A stretch of 64,000 nucleotides of DNA from Actinomycetes bacterium (GTDB lineage: Bacteria > Actinomycetota > Acidimicrobiia > Acidimicrobiales > Ilumatobacteraceae): contig JANYCT010000091.1 in NCBI GenBank assembly GCA_025360105.1, positions 1 to 64,000 of the forward strand. Reading direction: 5' to 3'. Shown piece after piece: positions 17,114 through 24,926 of this stretch. Positions within the stretch are counted from its first letter, which is position 1. Each line of letters begins with the position of its first letter. Below the pieces are notes generated by a model. That model saw only the letters and a program-made list of their open reading frames with translations. It was not told where the DNA came from and did no database searches. Both the position numbers and the translations under genes were made by a program.

Positions 17114-17805
17114 ACCGCCCGATCGACGAGGCATGGGCTGTGCTCACCGATGTTGAGCGCATTGCTCCTTGTTTGCCGGGCGCGCAGTTACAAGAGATCG
17201 AAGGCGAAAAGTATCGAGGGGTGGTCAAGGTCAAGGTCGGCCCGATCAGTGCAGCACTGAAGGGCGAAGCGCACTTCGTCGAGCGCGACGACACCAACCA
17301 TCGTGCCGTACTCAAGGGTGAGGGTCGTGACACGAAAGGCAACGGCAATGCCTCGGCGCTCATCACCGCTTCACTGCAACCGACATCGGCAACGAGTTCC
17401 AAGTGCGTCGTACACACCAAGCTCGACATGACCGGCAAGGTCGCCCAATTCGGTCGTGGTGCCCTGGCCGACATCAGCTCGAAACTGATGCAGCAATTTG
17501 CGAAGAACCTCGATGAGATGCTCGCCAAAGACGCCATCCAGCCGCCAGCTCCGCCCGCCGAGCCCACCGTGTCTGAGCCCGCCGTGTCGCAATCTGGCGA
17601 CGCTGCTTCGGCCGAAACCGATGCCGAAGCGGCCGAGCCCGTGGCCCCACAAACACCCAAGGCCACCGTGCGCACCATCAACGGACCAGCCGCAGAACCA
17701 ATCGACGCGTTCAGCCTCGGCGGTAGCGCCATGCTCAAGCGGTTACTGCCGCTCGTCGGCGGGCTCGTGCTCCTGCTGCTGGTACTGCGTCGCCGCGCGA
17801 AGTAA
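17086..17805 (+). CDS. coxG: CoxG-like SRPBCC protein with C-terminal membrane anchor
   Basis: CO dehydrogenase subunit G family protein (239 aa). The N-terminal 150 residues form the SRPBCC/CoxG fold (MELVNEFTVNRPIDEAW, ERIAPCLPGAQL, GRGALADISSKLMQQFAKNL). A Pro/Ala/Glu linker follows, then a single membrane segment (LLPLVGGLVLLLLVL) and a basic end. CoxG is thought to recruit CO dehydrogenase to the membrane near the respiratory chain; the anchor supports that. It overlaps mocA by 28 bases. Confidence 0.9.
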   Translation: MELVNEFTVNRPIDEAWAVLTDVERIAPCLPGAQLQEIEGEKYRGVVKVKVGPISAALKGEAHFVERDDTNHRAVLKGEGRDTKGNGNASALITASLQPTSATSSKCVVHTKLDMTGKVAQFGRGALADISSKLMQQFAKNLDEMLAKDAIQPPAPPAEPTVSEPAVSQSGDAASAETDAEAAEPVAPQTPKATVRTINGPAAEPIDAFSLGGSAMLKRLLPLVGGLVLLLLVLRRRAK

Positions 17806-17845
17806 GCCCGAGACATCACGCTCACGCACAACATGACTACAGCAC

Positions 17846-18289
17846 ATGACTGACCGTGACCGTGTTCGCGAGCTGCTCGGGCGAGAGCCCCGTGGCTCGT
17901 TCGAGGTCGTGGTCCGCGACGCTCATGGCGACCCCGTTGTGCTCCGCAACGATCCCCTTCTTGACGACGGCACCCCCATGCCCACGAGATACTGGCTCGT
18001 GAGCAAATCGTTGAACGCAACGATCGGTCGGATCGAGGCCGGCGGGGGCGTGCGCGACGCCGAGGCTGCGATCGATCCAGATCTGCTCGCCGCAGCTCAC
18101 GCTCGGTACGAGGCCGAACGAGACGCCGAACTTCCGCGCGGGTATCAGGGGCCACGCCCCAGCGCCGGTGTCGGCGGAACGAGACTGGGCGTCAAGTGTC
18201 TCCATGCCCACTACGCATGGTTCCTCGCAGGCGGCGACGACCCCGTCGGGCAATGGGTGGCCGATCGCATCGAAGCGTACGAAAAATGA
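17846..18289 (+). CDS. DUF501-family protein
   Basis: Actinobacterial DUF501 protein (147 aa) of unknown function. The family segments VLRNDPLLDDGTPMPTRYWL, GGVGGTRLGVKCLHAHYAWF and AGGDDPVGQWVADRIEAYE (joined pieces of the conserved C-terminus) are evident. In actinobacteria DUF501 usually lies next to enolase, the FtsB/DivIC-like gene and a Ppx/GppA phosphatase. Here only the Ppx/GppA-like neighbour remains, overlapped by four bases (ATGA). The conserved cysteine and histidines (KCLHAHYAW) could bind metal, but this is not shown. Confidence 0.88.
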   Translation: MTDRDRVRELLGREPRGSFEVVVRDAHGDPVVLRNDPLLDDGTPMPTRYWLVSKSLNATIGRIEAGGGVRDAEAAIDPDLLAAAHARYEAERDAELPRGYQGPRPSAGVGGTRLGVKCLHAHYAWFLAGGDDPVGQWVADRIEAYEK

Positions 18290-18783
18290 CAACCGTCGAC
18301 GTGCGTATCGAGGACGACCGCACCGTGATCTCCAGCGCGAACAACGCCGGGGACTCCAACGAATGGGTCGTCCCGTGCGGCATGTCATCGTTGGGTCGGC
18401 ACCACTTCACCTCTGACCCGCCACTGCCCGAAGATCTCACCAACGCCATCGGCGAAATGATCGATCATCTCGACGACGCGGTTCGCGAACTCCCGTGGTT
18501 GGCTGCGGCCAACACGATCGTGGTGTCGGGACCGTGCGCGCGCACCATCGCGGCGGTCGAGCACGGTGCCGCTATCGGCGCAGCTACCTTCGAGCTGAGT
18601 CGCGGCGCTGCAGAAGATGTCTTTCGCACCCTCGCAACCGAACCGATCATCGATCGCCGTCACAACCCCGGTCTTCCCGGGGTGCACGTCGAGAGCATCG
18701 TCGGCGGATGCTGCGCCCTGGTTGCCCTCATTCGCTGTCTCCATCTCGACAACGTCACCATCTCAATGAGCGACGTCGTATGA
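18286..18783 (+). CDS. Half-length Ppx/GppA-like protein (second domain only)
   Basis: Protein of 165 aa matching only the C-terminal half of Ppx/GppA exopolyphosphatases (normally about 300 or more). Family-like segments are SLGRHHFTSDPP, VVSGPCARTIAAVEHG, FELSRGAAEDVFRTL, NPGLPGVHVESIVGGCCALV and the final TISMSDVV. The N-terminal actin-like domain with its DxGS phosphate loop is absent, and no remnant appears in the upstream 440 bases, which encode DUF501. The glycine-rich GGST segment is not recognisable. It is coupled to DUF501, as full-length homologues are in other actinobacteria. Loss of catalytic function is likely, so a binding or partner role is inferred. Confidence 0.7.
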   Translation: MTTVDVRIEDDRTVISSANNAGDSNEWVVPCGMSSLGRHHFTSDPPLPEDLTNAIGEMIDHLDDAVRELPWLAAANTIVVSGPCARTIAAVEHGAAIGAATFELSRGAAEDVFRTLATEPIIDRRHNPGLPGVHVESIVGGCCALVALIRCLHLDNVTISMSDVV

Positions 18784-18796
18784 ACGCGGGCCACCC

Positions 18797-19414
18797 ATGA
18801 ATCACCCGTCGGCGCCGCCGAGCAACGGGCTTCGGCTCTACGGTCGACGCGTGATGCTGCGCCCACTGGTCGCCCCCGACTTTGCGGTGTGGAGCGATGT
18901 GCGCATCCGCAATGAGCAGTGGCTCGTGCCGTGGGAGCCGTCGCGATTGGCCAACCAGGGCGACCCCACCCGCCAGCGCGACGCCTTTGCGACTCGCTGC
19001 GCGGCTCGCGATCGCGACCGACAGATGGGGGTTGCCTACGCGTTCGGGTTGTTCGTCGACAGCGGAGTCTGCGGCGAGGTGAACCTCAACAACGTGGTGC
19101 GTGGAGCGCAACAAAGCGGCACGATCGGCTACTGGATCGACCAGTCCCGGGCAGGGCACGGTTATGTGGCAGAGGGTGTCTGTGCGGTGATGCGATTCGC
19201 GTTCGAGGAACTACGACTGCATCGTCTCGAGGTCTGCATTATTCCGCGCAACCACAACAGTCGCCGCGTGATGGACAAACTTCAGTTGCGCGAAGAAGGT
19301 ATCGCCCAACGCTTTTTGGAGATCAACGGCGTGTGGGAAGACCACGTGCGGTACGCCATCACCATCGACGAGTGGCAGGCGCGCCGCGATGGACTCGCCT
19401 CGGCCTGGTTCTGA
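18797..19414 (+). CDS. GNAT N-acetyltransferase, RimJ-like
   Basis: Acetyltransferase (205 aa) of the RimJ/RimL group that modifies protein N-termini or small amines. The family start (LYGRRVMLRPLVAPDF) and the acetyl-CoA-binding region (DQSRAGHGYVAEGVCAVMRFAF) are clear, followed by RLEVCIIPRNHNSRRVMDKL. The start lies 13 bases after the preceding gene on the same strand, so co-transcription is likely. The substrate is not known. Confidence 0.88.
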   Translation: MNHPSAPPSNGLRLYGRRVMLRPLVAPDFAVWSDVRIRNEQWLVPWEPSRLANQGDPTRQRDAFATRCAARDRDRQMGVAYAFGLFVDSGVCGEVNLNNVVRGAQQSGTIGYWIDQSRAGHGYVAEGVCAVMRFAFEELRLHRLEVCIIPRNHNSRRVMDKLQLREEGIAQRFLEINGVWEDHVRYAITIDEWQARRDGLASAWF

Positions 19415-19459
19415 GACCGGCCGGCGGGTTCACGACACCCACCGACGGATCACCAGTGT

Positions 19460-19777
19460 TCAGGCCTGTTCGGCGACCATTCTCGTCACGGCCGCCTTGG
19501 CCTTGCGCACGGTGGTGCGACGCTTCCACGCCTTCACCTTCCAGTGGCGAGGCACTCGCTTCAAGGCGCTTGCCTTCCCCTTGGCCGCATCGTGGTGATG
19601 CGAAGGCACCCATGCCCGACCTGGCTCGTGCACATCGTCGGGCTCCAAGCCACTACTGACCTGGGTGGCAACAGAGTGCAGTTCGCTGTTGATGCGATGC
19701 CTCTCGTTGTGGGCATGTGCACGCAGATCCATCTTCGGCGGCGGAACCGCTTCCTGCATGTGATGACGTTGGCTCAT
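19460..19777 (-). CDS. Small basic hypothetical protein
   Basis: Protein of 105 aa that I do not recognise. The start at 19777 is supported by a strong CAGGAGGT site eight bases upstream. The N-terminal half has many His, Glu and Asn residues; the C-terminal half is very basic (HWKVKAWKRRTTVRKAKAAVTR), which could bind nucleic acid or a membrane surface. No signal peptide or membrane segment is seen. The neighbouring enoyl-CoA hydratase gene is on the same strand, 79 bases upstream. Confidence 0.6.
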   Translation of the reverse strand: MSQRHHMQEAVPPPKMDLRAHAHNERHRINSELHSVATQVSSGLEPDDVHEPGRAWVPSHHHDAAKGKASALKRVPRHWKVKAWKRRTTVRKAKAAVTRMVAEQA

Positions 19778-19856
19778 CTGGTACCTCCTGTAGGAACGTA
19801 CGGTTGAGTCTCCCCGTGTGGCGAACGTACACCCAAGCGTCGGCACAGACAAAGCA

Positions 19857-20618
19857 TCACTCCGAGTTTTTTGACGAGATCTTTTGCTGCAGTGCTGCGA
19901 TGCGTTCGGCGAACCATGGCTGTCGGGTACTCCACACCTGCGGATCGAGTTCTTGCTGCACCGCGGCCGGATGCGTGTGCACATCGGCCATCTCCTGAAT
20001 GGTTCGCTTCGTGATGATGGCCAATTCGCGCGGGGCCGACGCCGCGCGCGCCGCCATTGCCTGAGCTGCTTGCAGCAATTGATCGTCGTCGACGCAGCGA
20101 TGCACGAGCCCAACGCGCTCGGCTTCTGCTCCGTCCATCACTTCGCCGAAGATCACCGCGGCCATCGTTGACTGTGGGCCAGCGATACGGCGCAGCATCC
20201 AGGTATGCCCACCACCGGGATGGATTCCAATGTGCAGGAAGCGAGTATCGAACTTGGCGCGGCGGGCGGCGAGACGCACATCGCAACCAAGCGCCAGGTT
20301 CATCCCCGCGCCAACCGCAGCGCCGTTGACGGCGGCCAACGTCGGCAACGGGCTCCGCGCGATGCGCAAGAATCCCTCGTAGATACTGCCCAGGCTCTGT
20401 TCGGACGATTCAGCGAGGTTGCCCAGATTGGCCCCTGCGCAGAACGCAGGAGCCGTACCGGTGACCACGATGGCGCCGACACCGTCGTCGGGTTCGATTT
20501 CATCCATTGCAGCGATGATCTCGGCCACCATGGGTGAAGTGAGCGTGTTGCGCTCGGCAGGGTTGTTGAGCGTAAGTGTGGCGACGCGGTCGCTGATGGT
20601 GACTTCGACAAGACTCAT
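19857..20618 (-). CDS. Enoyl-CoA hydratase/isomerase family protein
   Basis: Crotonase-fold protein (253 aa). The oxyanion-hole segments are APAFCAGANLGNLAE and AAVNGAAVGAGMNLALGCDVRLA. The segment that normally carries the two catalytic glutamates reads FDTRFLHIGIHPGGGHTWML, so neither usual Glu is present; a crotonase activity other than hydration, or none, is possible. The ATG at 20618 starts the fold directly. It is divergent from the Nudix gene with 32 bases between starts, so the promoters must overlap. Confidence 0.87.
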   Translation of the reverse strand: MSLVEVTISDRVATLTLNNPAERNTLTSPMVAEIIAAMDEIEPDDGVGAIVVTGTAPAFCAGANLGNLAESSEQSLGSIYEGFLRIARSPLPTLAAVNGAAVGAGMNLALGCDVRLAARRAKFDTRFLHIGIHPGGGHTWMLRRIAGPQSTMAAVIFGEVMDGAEAERVGLVHRCVDDDQLLQAAQAMAARAASAPRELAIITKRTIQEMADVHTHPAAVQQELDPQVWSTRQPWFAERIAALQQKISSKNSE

Positions 20619-20650
20619 GTTCCGATTGTCGCATGTGACAAGGTGGCGGC

Positions 20651-21352
20651 GTGAACGCACGCGAAGTGATCGCCGAGCCTCTTGCTCCGGCACGACCGGC
20701 TGCGACGGTGATCGTTGCCCGGGAGTCTTCGGGTGAGTTCGAGATTCTCTTTCTCAAGCGGAGCGAGATCGGTGCCTTCGCGGGTATGTGGGTCTTCCCC
20801 GGCGGGCGCGTCGACGACCTTGACGAGGGCCACGACGAGGTGGCACGGGCCGCGGCTGCCGCCGTGCGCGAGGCCTTCGAGGAGGTCGCTGTCACGGTGC
20901 AGCCCGACAGCCTGATTGTTCTGTCGCACTGGACACCACCCGCCATCGCACCCAAGCGCTACACCACATGGTTCTTCGTGGCCCCCTGGGTCGGCGACGA
21001 TGTGCAGATCGACAACCACGAAATTGTCGACGCGCGCTGGATTCGACCAGCCGATGCCATCGCAGATGGATTGCCAATGGCGCCGCCCACCCACGTCACT
21101 CTCGTCACGCTCGCCCAGGCAGGTTCGTTCCGCGGCCTACGCGAACTCATCGACCAACGCGGCATCGAGCGGTTCGTCACCGTGCCAGCACAACACGATG
21201 GCAACGTGGTACTCCTGTGGGAGAGCGATGCCGGTTACGACTCTGCCGACGCTTCGGCCGCCGGACCGCGTCATCGAATGCTCATGCGCAACGGTTTGCC
21301 CTCTCTGTATGAACGCACTCCTACAGGTTCCCGTGAGGGCGGGCGTCAGTGA
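20651..21352 (+). CDS. Nudix hydrolase (NUDT7/NUDT19-like)
   Basis: Nudix-family pyrophosphatase (233 aa, GTG start). The Nudix box begins at FPGGRVDDLDEGHDE and ends with AAVREAFEEVAV. An insertion inside the box and the RAAAAAVREAFEEV spacing resemble the NUDT7/NUDT19 branch, whose members cleave CoA or its thioesters. That would fit two enoyl-CoA hydratases nearby, but the substrate is inference. It is followed by a possible 24-codon frame that overlaps its stop. Confidence 0.87.
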   Translation: MNAREVIAEPLAPARPAATVIVARESSGEFEILFLKRSEIGAFAGMWVFPGGRVDDLDEGHDEVARAAAAAVREAFEEVAVTVQPDSLIVLSHWTPPAIAPKRYTTWFFVAPWVGDDVQIDNHEIVDARWIRPADAIADGLPMAPPTHVTLVTLAQAGSFRGLRELIDQRGIERFVTVPAQHDGNVVLLWESDAGYDSADASAAGPRHRMLMRNGLPSLYERTPTGSREGGRQ

Positions 21353-21423
21353 CGAGGACCATGAACCGACGCGATCGCATCCTCGCTTCGCTCGACGAAA
21401 CGGACCGGACACCTCATGCTTGA
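21349..21423 (+). CDS. Possible 24-codon small ORF linking two genes
   Basis: A GTG overlapping the Nudix stop (GTGA) opens a 24-codon frame whose TGA overlaps the next gene's ATG by eight bases. An internal ATG at 21361 is an alternative start. The peptide is polar with no recognisable features. The double overlap is the only evidence; it may serve translational coupling rather than make a product. Confidence 0.25.
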   Translation: MTRTMNRRDRILASLDETDRTPHA

Positions 21424-22027
21424 CCATGTCTTCACCGACGCCATCGGTGCGCTCCGCGACGCGTTCGAGGGTGCGTTCCTCGAACGTCAGGCGTTCGAGG
21501 AACACTTTCAGATCGACGTCCTCCTCGGCGACATCACATGGGAGACCAGCTACGGATTGCCCGGCGAAGGACTGCCGCCGCGAGTCGTCGCCCACATCAC
21601 CTTCGAGTGGCCCACCTGGAGCCAGACCGCCTATCGGCGTTGGTACGTCGACGAGGTGCTCGACGAGCAACCATCGATCGAGATGGAGATCGTGTTCCGC
21701 GTACAACGACTCGTCGAACAGCCCGATCCGTTCAAAGTGCAGGCGGTACTCCCCGAGTCGAGCCCGCTCATCGGCAACGAACGGCTCGAACGTGCCGGCG
21801 CCACCGTCGAGATCGGCTATTTTGCCGAACCCGACCAGCCACCTGAATTCGGCATCGAAATCACCTACGAGGGCATCTACGAACTCGCCGAGGAAACGCT
21901 CGCCGACGGCGCGAGCAAACTGCTCGACGAGCATTTCGGCACGCTGGGGGCATGGATCGCAACGACGCTGGTCAAACTTGGCGATCTAAAACTCAACTTC
22001 TTGCCGGCCGACGACGTCGACTCGTAG
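21416..22027 (+). CDS. Acidic hypothetical protein
   Basis: Soluble acidic protein (203 aa) that I do not recognise. It is rich in Glu and aromatic residues, with predicted beta-strand-like stretches (VVAHITFEWPTWSQTAYRRW, PSIEMEIVFRVQRL) and a helical acidic C-terminus (ELAEETLADGASKLLDEHF). No signal peptide, membrane segment or metal motif is seen. It lies between the Nudix gene and an enoyl-CoA hydratase on the same strand; the next start is 31 bases downstream. Confidence 0.75.
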   Translation: MLDHVFTDAIGALRDAFEGAFLERQAFEEHFQIDVLLGDITWETSYGLPGEGLPPRVVAHITFEWPTWSQTAYRRWYVDEVLDEQPSIEMEIVFRVQRLVEQPDPFKVQAVLPESSPLIGNERLERAGATVEIGYFAEPDQPPEFGIEITYEGIYELAEETLADGASKLLDEHFGTLGAWIATTLVKLGDLKLNFLPADDVDS

Positions 22028-22057
22028 CGCGACACCACCGCCTGCGAGCATCGGCAC

Positions 22058-22849
22058 ATGTCTGATTGTGTCCTGCTCGAAGTGAGCGATCGAATTGCTA
22101 CCGTCACGCTCAATCGTCCCGACGCACGCAATGCGTTGAGTACCGACGTGCTGCGTTTGTTGCCCGCACTGATGCGCGAGGCCGATGCGCGCGACGACGT
22201 GGATGTGGTCATCCTCACTGGCGCCGACCCCGCATTCTGCGCCGGGCTCGACCTGAAAGAACTCGGCAGCACCGGACGCAATCTCCGCTCACCCGACCGC
22301 GCCGCGGTTGAGTCGCCTGAGTCGACCAGCGACGCCATGCGCGGCCCGTTTCCCTCGATGACCAAGCCCGTGATCGGCGCAATCAACGGCGTCGCCGTCA
22401 CCGGAGGCTTCGAGCTAGCGCTGAACTGCGACTTTCTGGTGGCCAGTGAGCGGGCCAAGTTCGGCGATACCCACGCCCGGGTCGGCGTGATGCCCGGCTG
22501 GGGATTGACGGTGCTGCTGCCGCAGGCCATCGGCGTTCGACGCGCCAGAGAGATGAGCTTCACCGGCAACTTCTTGAGCGCCGACGAAGCGCTCCACTGT
22601 GGACTCGTCAATCACGTCGTCGCCCACGACGATCTCATCGCGACGGCGCGGGGGCTCGCGCGAGACATTGTCGGTAACGATCAGGCGGGGGTGCGCCAGA
22701 TTCGTCGCACCTACGCGGCGATCACCCGCGATCAGCAGGGGTGGGACATCGAGTCTCGCGATGGTGCCGAATGGTCACGAACCATGTTCAGCCCCGACAC
22801 GGTTGCGCAGCGACGCGACAGCATCATGTCGCGCGGCCGCGACCAATAG
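22058..22849 (+). CDS. Enoyl-CoA hydratase/isomerase family protein
   Basis: Crotonase-fold protein (263 aa). It shows TLNRPDARNALST, the oxyanion-hole segments DPAFCAGLDLKELG and GAINGVAVTGGFELALNCDF, and the segment FGDTHARVGVMPGWGLTVLL. In classical hydratases two glutamates occupy this last segment; here the first is replaced, a pattern shared with a common actinobacterial subgroup annotated only as enoyl-CoA hydratase. Substrate and reaction are unknown. Confidence 0.9.
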   Translation: MSDCVLLEVSDRIATVTLNRPDARNALSTDVLRLLPALMREADARDDVDVVILTGADPAFCAGLDLKELGSTGRNLRSPDRAAVESPESTSDAMRGPFPSMTKPVIGAINGVAVTGGFELALNCDFLVASERAKFGDTHARVGVMPGWGLTVLLPQAIGVRRAREMSFTGNFLSADEALHCGLVNHVVAHDDLIATARGLARDIVGNDQAGVRQIRRTYAAITRDQQGWDIESRDGAEWSRTMFSPDTVAQRRDSIMSRGRDQ

Positions 22850-22884
22850 CCCAGGGATACCCCCGTTTGTCGCCCAGTGATACC

Positions 22885-23481
22885 TCAGATTGGCCGGTGG
22901 CGGCGGCGACTGATGGCCACCATTGCGATGCCCGCCAGCGTTAGCAGGAACGCGCCCACTACGAGGCCGGTGGACGCGGCACCCGTTGTCGGAAGCACCA
23001 CTGAGGCGGGACGACTGGCTTCGACCGAAACCTGGGGCACCGATTGCACAGCGGCAGAGGCGACCTGTTGGCACCGGCTGACGACCACGTCGACCGAGGT
23101 GACGTGCACGGCATCAACTTCGTTGTTGACCACAGAGATGCCGCCGCCGTTCGTGGCACCACCTTGGGTTGCGGCGCTGTCGCCGATCTGTACCGTAATC
23201 GCTGAGGAGCCTTCGTCGGTCGACGCGGCAACAGCGGTGACAGTGAGTTCGGTGCCAGCTTGGGCGGCCACGCTCACTCCCGTGAAGAATGCCTCGCCGC
23301 CGCCGAGCGCTGTGTTCCCCGACCACGAATGCTGCTCGCTCGCGCACAGGGTGCCGACATCGACCGAAGCAACCGTGTGCGCACTCGCCGAGCCCACCGC
23401 AGACGCCTGCGACATAGCGATACCGATGACACCGCACACGATCGCTGCGCCCACCGTCAGTTTCGAAACCAGTTGCCTCAT
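22885..23481 (-). CDS. Secreted LPXTG-type cell-wall anchored protein
   Basis: Surface protein (198 aa) with an N-terminal signal peptide, a beta-rich, Val/Ser/Ala-rich middle and a classic sorting signal at the C-terminus. The signal consists of LPTTG, a hydrophobic segment (GLVVGAFLLTLAGIAMVA) and a basic tail (RRRHRP). Sortase would cut between Thr and Gly and join the protein to peptidoglycan. No sortase gene is in the window. The ATG at 23481 has a GGAGGG site; the middle domain is not recognised. Confidence 0.82.
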   Translation of the reverse strand: MRQLVSKLTVGAAIVCGVIGIAMSQASAVGSASAHTVASVDVGTLCASEQHSWSGNTALGGGEAFFTGVSVAAQAGTELTVTAVAASTDEGSSAITVQIGDSAATQGGATNGGGISVVNNEVDAVHVTSVDVVVSRCQQVASAAVQSVPQVSVEASRPASVVLPTTGAASTGLVVGAFLLTLAGIAMVAISRRRHRPI

Positions 23482-23738
23482 GCCAGCCCTCCAGATGTGA
23501 GTGCATTTGCAGGGCCGGTTTCGCGCTCGCTCCCCACCAAGCATTCGCGACCATGTTCGTCGCTCGATGGATCATTGCTTCCCTTACCACCCAAGGTTAC
23601 CGACCACCACACGCTGTGGTAAAGAGCCAGATCGCGAATGGGCCGAACGCACTACTCTCCGTCTCGCCGTGCCAGACGCTCTCGACGGAGCCGATTTCCG
23701 AGAAGATCCCAGCCCAGAGCGTTGATTGAGCTCGCCAA

Positions 23739-24677
23739 TCAGATCGCGGCACCGCGATCACGCAGGTCTGCCTGCACCGCAACGGCGATATGTAAAGCAA
23801 GTATCTCGGCGCCGGTGGTGTTGAGGTGGAAACCGTCGGTCTTGCTGCGCACGGCCTTGCTGACACCGTCGCGAGGATCCATGACGTATTCGGCATACCC
23901 GCCATCGAGGCCCGAAAAGACGCTCCATGAATCAATGAAGATCACCTTGGGATGTTTGGCCAGCTGATCGCGCACGACGCCGTCTTGGATCTTCAGTCGG
24001 GCGGTGTTCACCGGTTCGTTGTCGTTGGGGATACCCACCCAAATCAGTGTGCGGCCATTGCCGCCGAGGAGATCCATGACGGCGCCCACCCGCTTGCCGT
24101 ATTCAGCCCGCCACTCCGGCGAGTCCACCTGTTTGTTCAGACCGTGGATGGGTTGGCCGTCGTTACCGCCGAAGGTGACGATGACGATGTCAGGGTTGAC
24201 GATGGGTATCTGCGCGGCGAAGTGCGCGGGCCAGTCGAAGAAGTCGGGGCGGGCCAAGCCTGATGACACTTTGTAGTCGAGCGTCGTCGTGACCACTCCG
24301 GTGTCTCCGACCAGCTTTTCGAGATAGGGAGCGAATGCCCCCGCGTCGCTGTCACCGGCAATGTAGATCCGCGCCGGATCCGCCGCCGTGGGGGTTCGGC
24401 CGGCGTCGGGCACCGTGGTGGCCGGAAGTGTCGTGGGCGCAAGTGTCGCGACGGTGGATAGTGATGACGACGACGTCACGGTGCCACCCGCCTCCGAGCC
24501 AGCGAGAGGTGCGAGTGTGGAGGCGCCCGTGATTGATCGGTTGCTCCCACCACCGAACAACGACTCGGCCCCGGCGATCCCGGCGTAGAGCAGTGCCACG
24601 ACGGCGACCACCACACTGAATCTGCGGATCATGAAGGTGCGCCGGGTCGGCCGGGAACGTCGAGGGTCTGAGGTCAT
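23739..24677 (-). CDS. DUF459-type SGNH hydrolase, membrane-anchored
   Basis: SGNH/GDSL-like hydrolase (312 aa) resembling DUF459 proteins, likely an esterase or O-acetyltransferase acting outside the membrane. A signal-anchor (RRFSVVVAVVALLYAGIAGA) and a Ser/Thr/Ala linker precede the catalytic domain. Motifs are IYIAGDSDAG (nucleophile Ser), TFGGNDGQ (Asn) and TDGFHLN (Asp-His). The start is uncertain: ATG at 24677 or 24632, neither with a strong ribosome site. The same frame runs on antisense through the BMP gene to 26015, but that part is not coding. Confidence 0.82.
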   Translation of the reverse strand: MTSDPRRSRPTRRTFMIRRFSVVVAVVALLYAGIAGAESLFGGGSNRSITGASTLAPLAGSEAGGTVTSSSSLSTVATLAPTTLPATTVPDAGRTPTAADPARIYIAGDSDAGAFAPYLEKLVGDTGVVTTTLDYKVSSGLARPDFFDWPAHFAAQIPIVNPDIVIVTFGGNDGQPIHGLNKQVDSPEWRAEYGKRVGAVMDLLGGNGRTLIWVGIPNDNEPVNTARLKIQDGVVRDQLAKHPKVIFIDSWSVFSGLDGGYAEYVMDPRDGVSKAVRSKTDGFHLNTTGAEILALHIAVAVQADLRDRGAAI

Positions 24678-24699
24678 CTCGCCCACAGGGGCACCGACA

Positions 24700-24735
24700 G
24701 GGAACCAAATAGGGAACCAAATCGGGAACCAAATC
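24700..24735. repeat. Tandem repeat, 12-bp unit x3
   Basis: Three units (24700-24711, 24712-24723, 24724-24735), the last two identical and the first with one change at its last base. They lie just upstream of the SGNH hydrolase start, in the divergent gap shared with the BMP gene. Confidence 0.88.
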
Positions 24736-24926
24736 GGCGCAGCGTCGTCGATGCATCGATCGCAACTGCAGCGGTACAAGCACCCCGATTCCATGAACTG
24801 TGGCCCATCGTGTTCCAACGTTACGTGTTTGTCAGGAACGACGCCGGTCATGCAGCTTCGGCTAGGCTCTCGCACGAGTAGGATCATCTGCTGTACACCA
24901 CAACCACATACCCAAAGGGGAGAACT

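Noticed and set aside
16854-18155. 433-codon antisense frame across mocA, coxG and DUF501
   Set aside because: It crosses three recognised genes and shows no domain, ribosome site or plausible start.
24857-24884. Promoter-like TTCGGC, 16 bases, TAGGAT upstream of the BMP gene
   Set aside because: The -35 match is weak and such pairs occur by chance; not enough to call.
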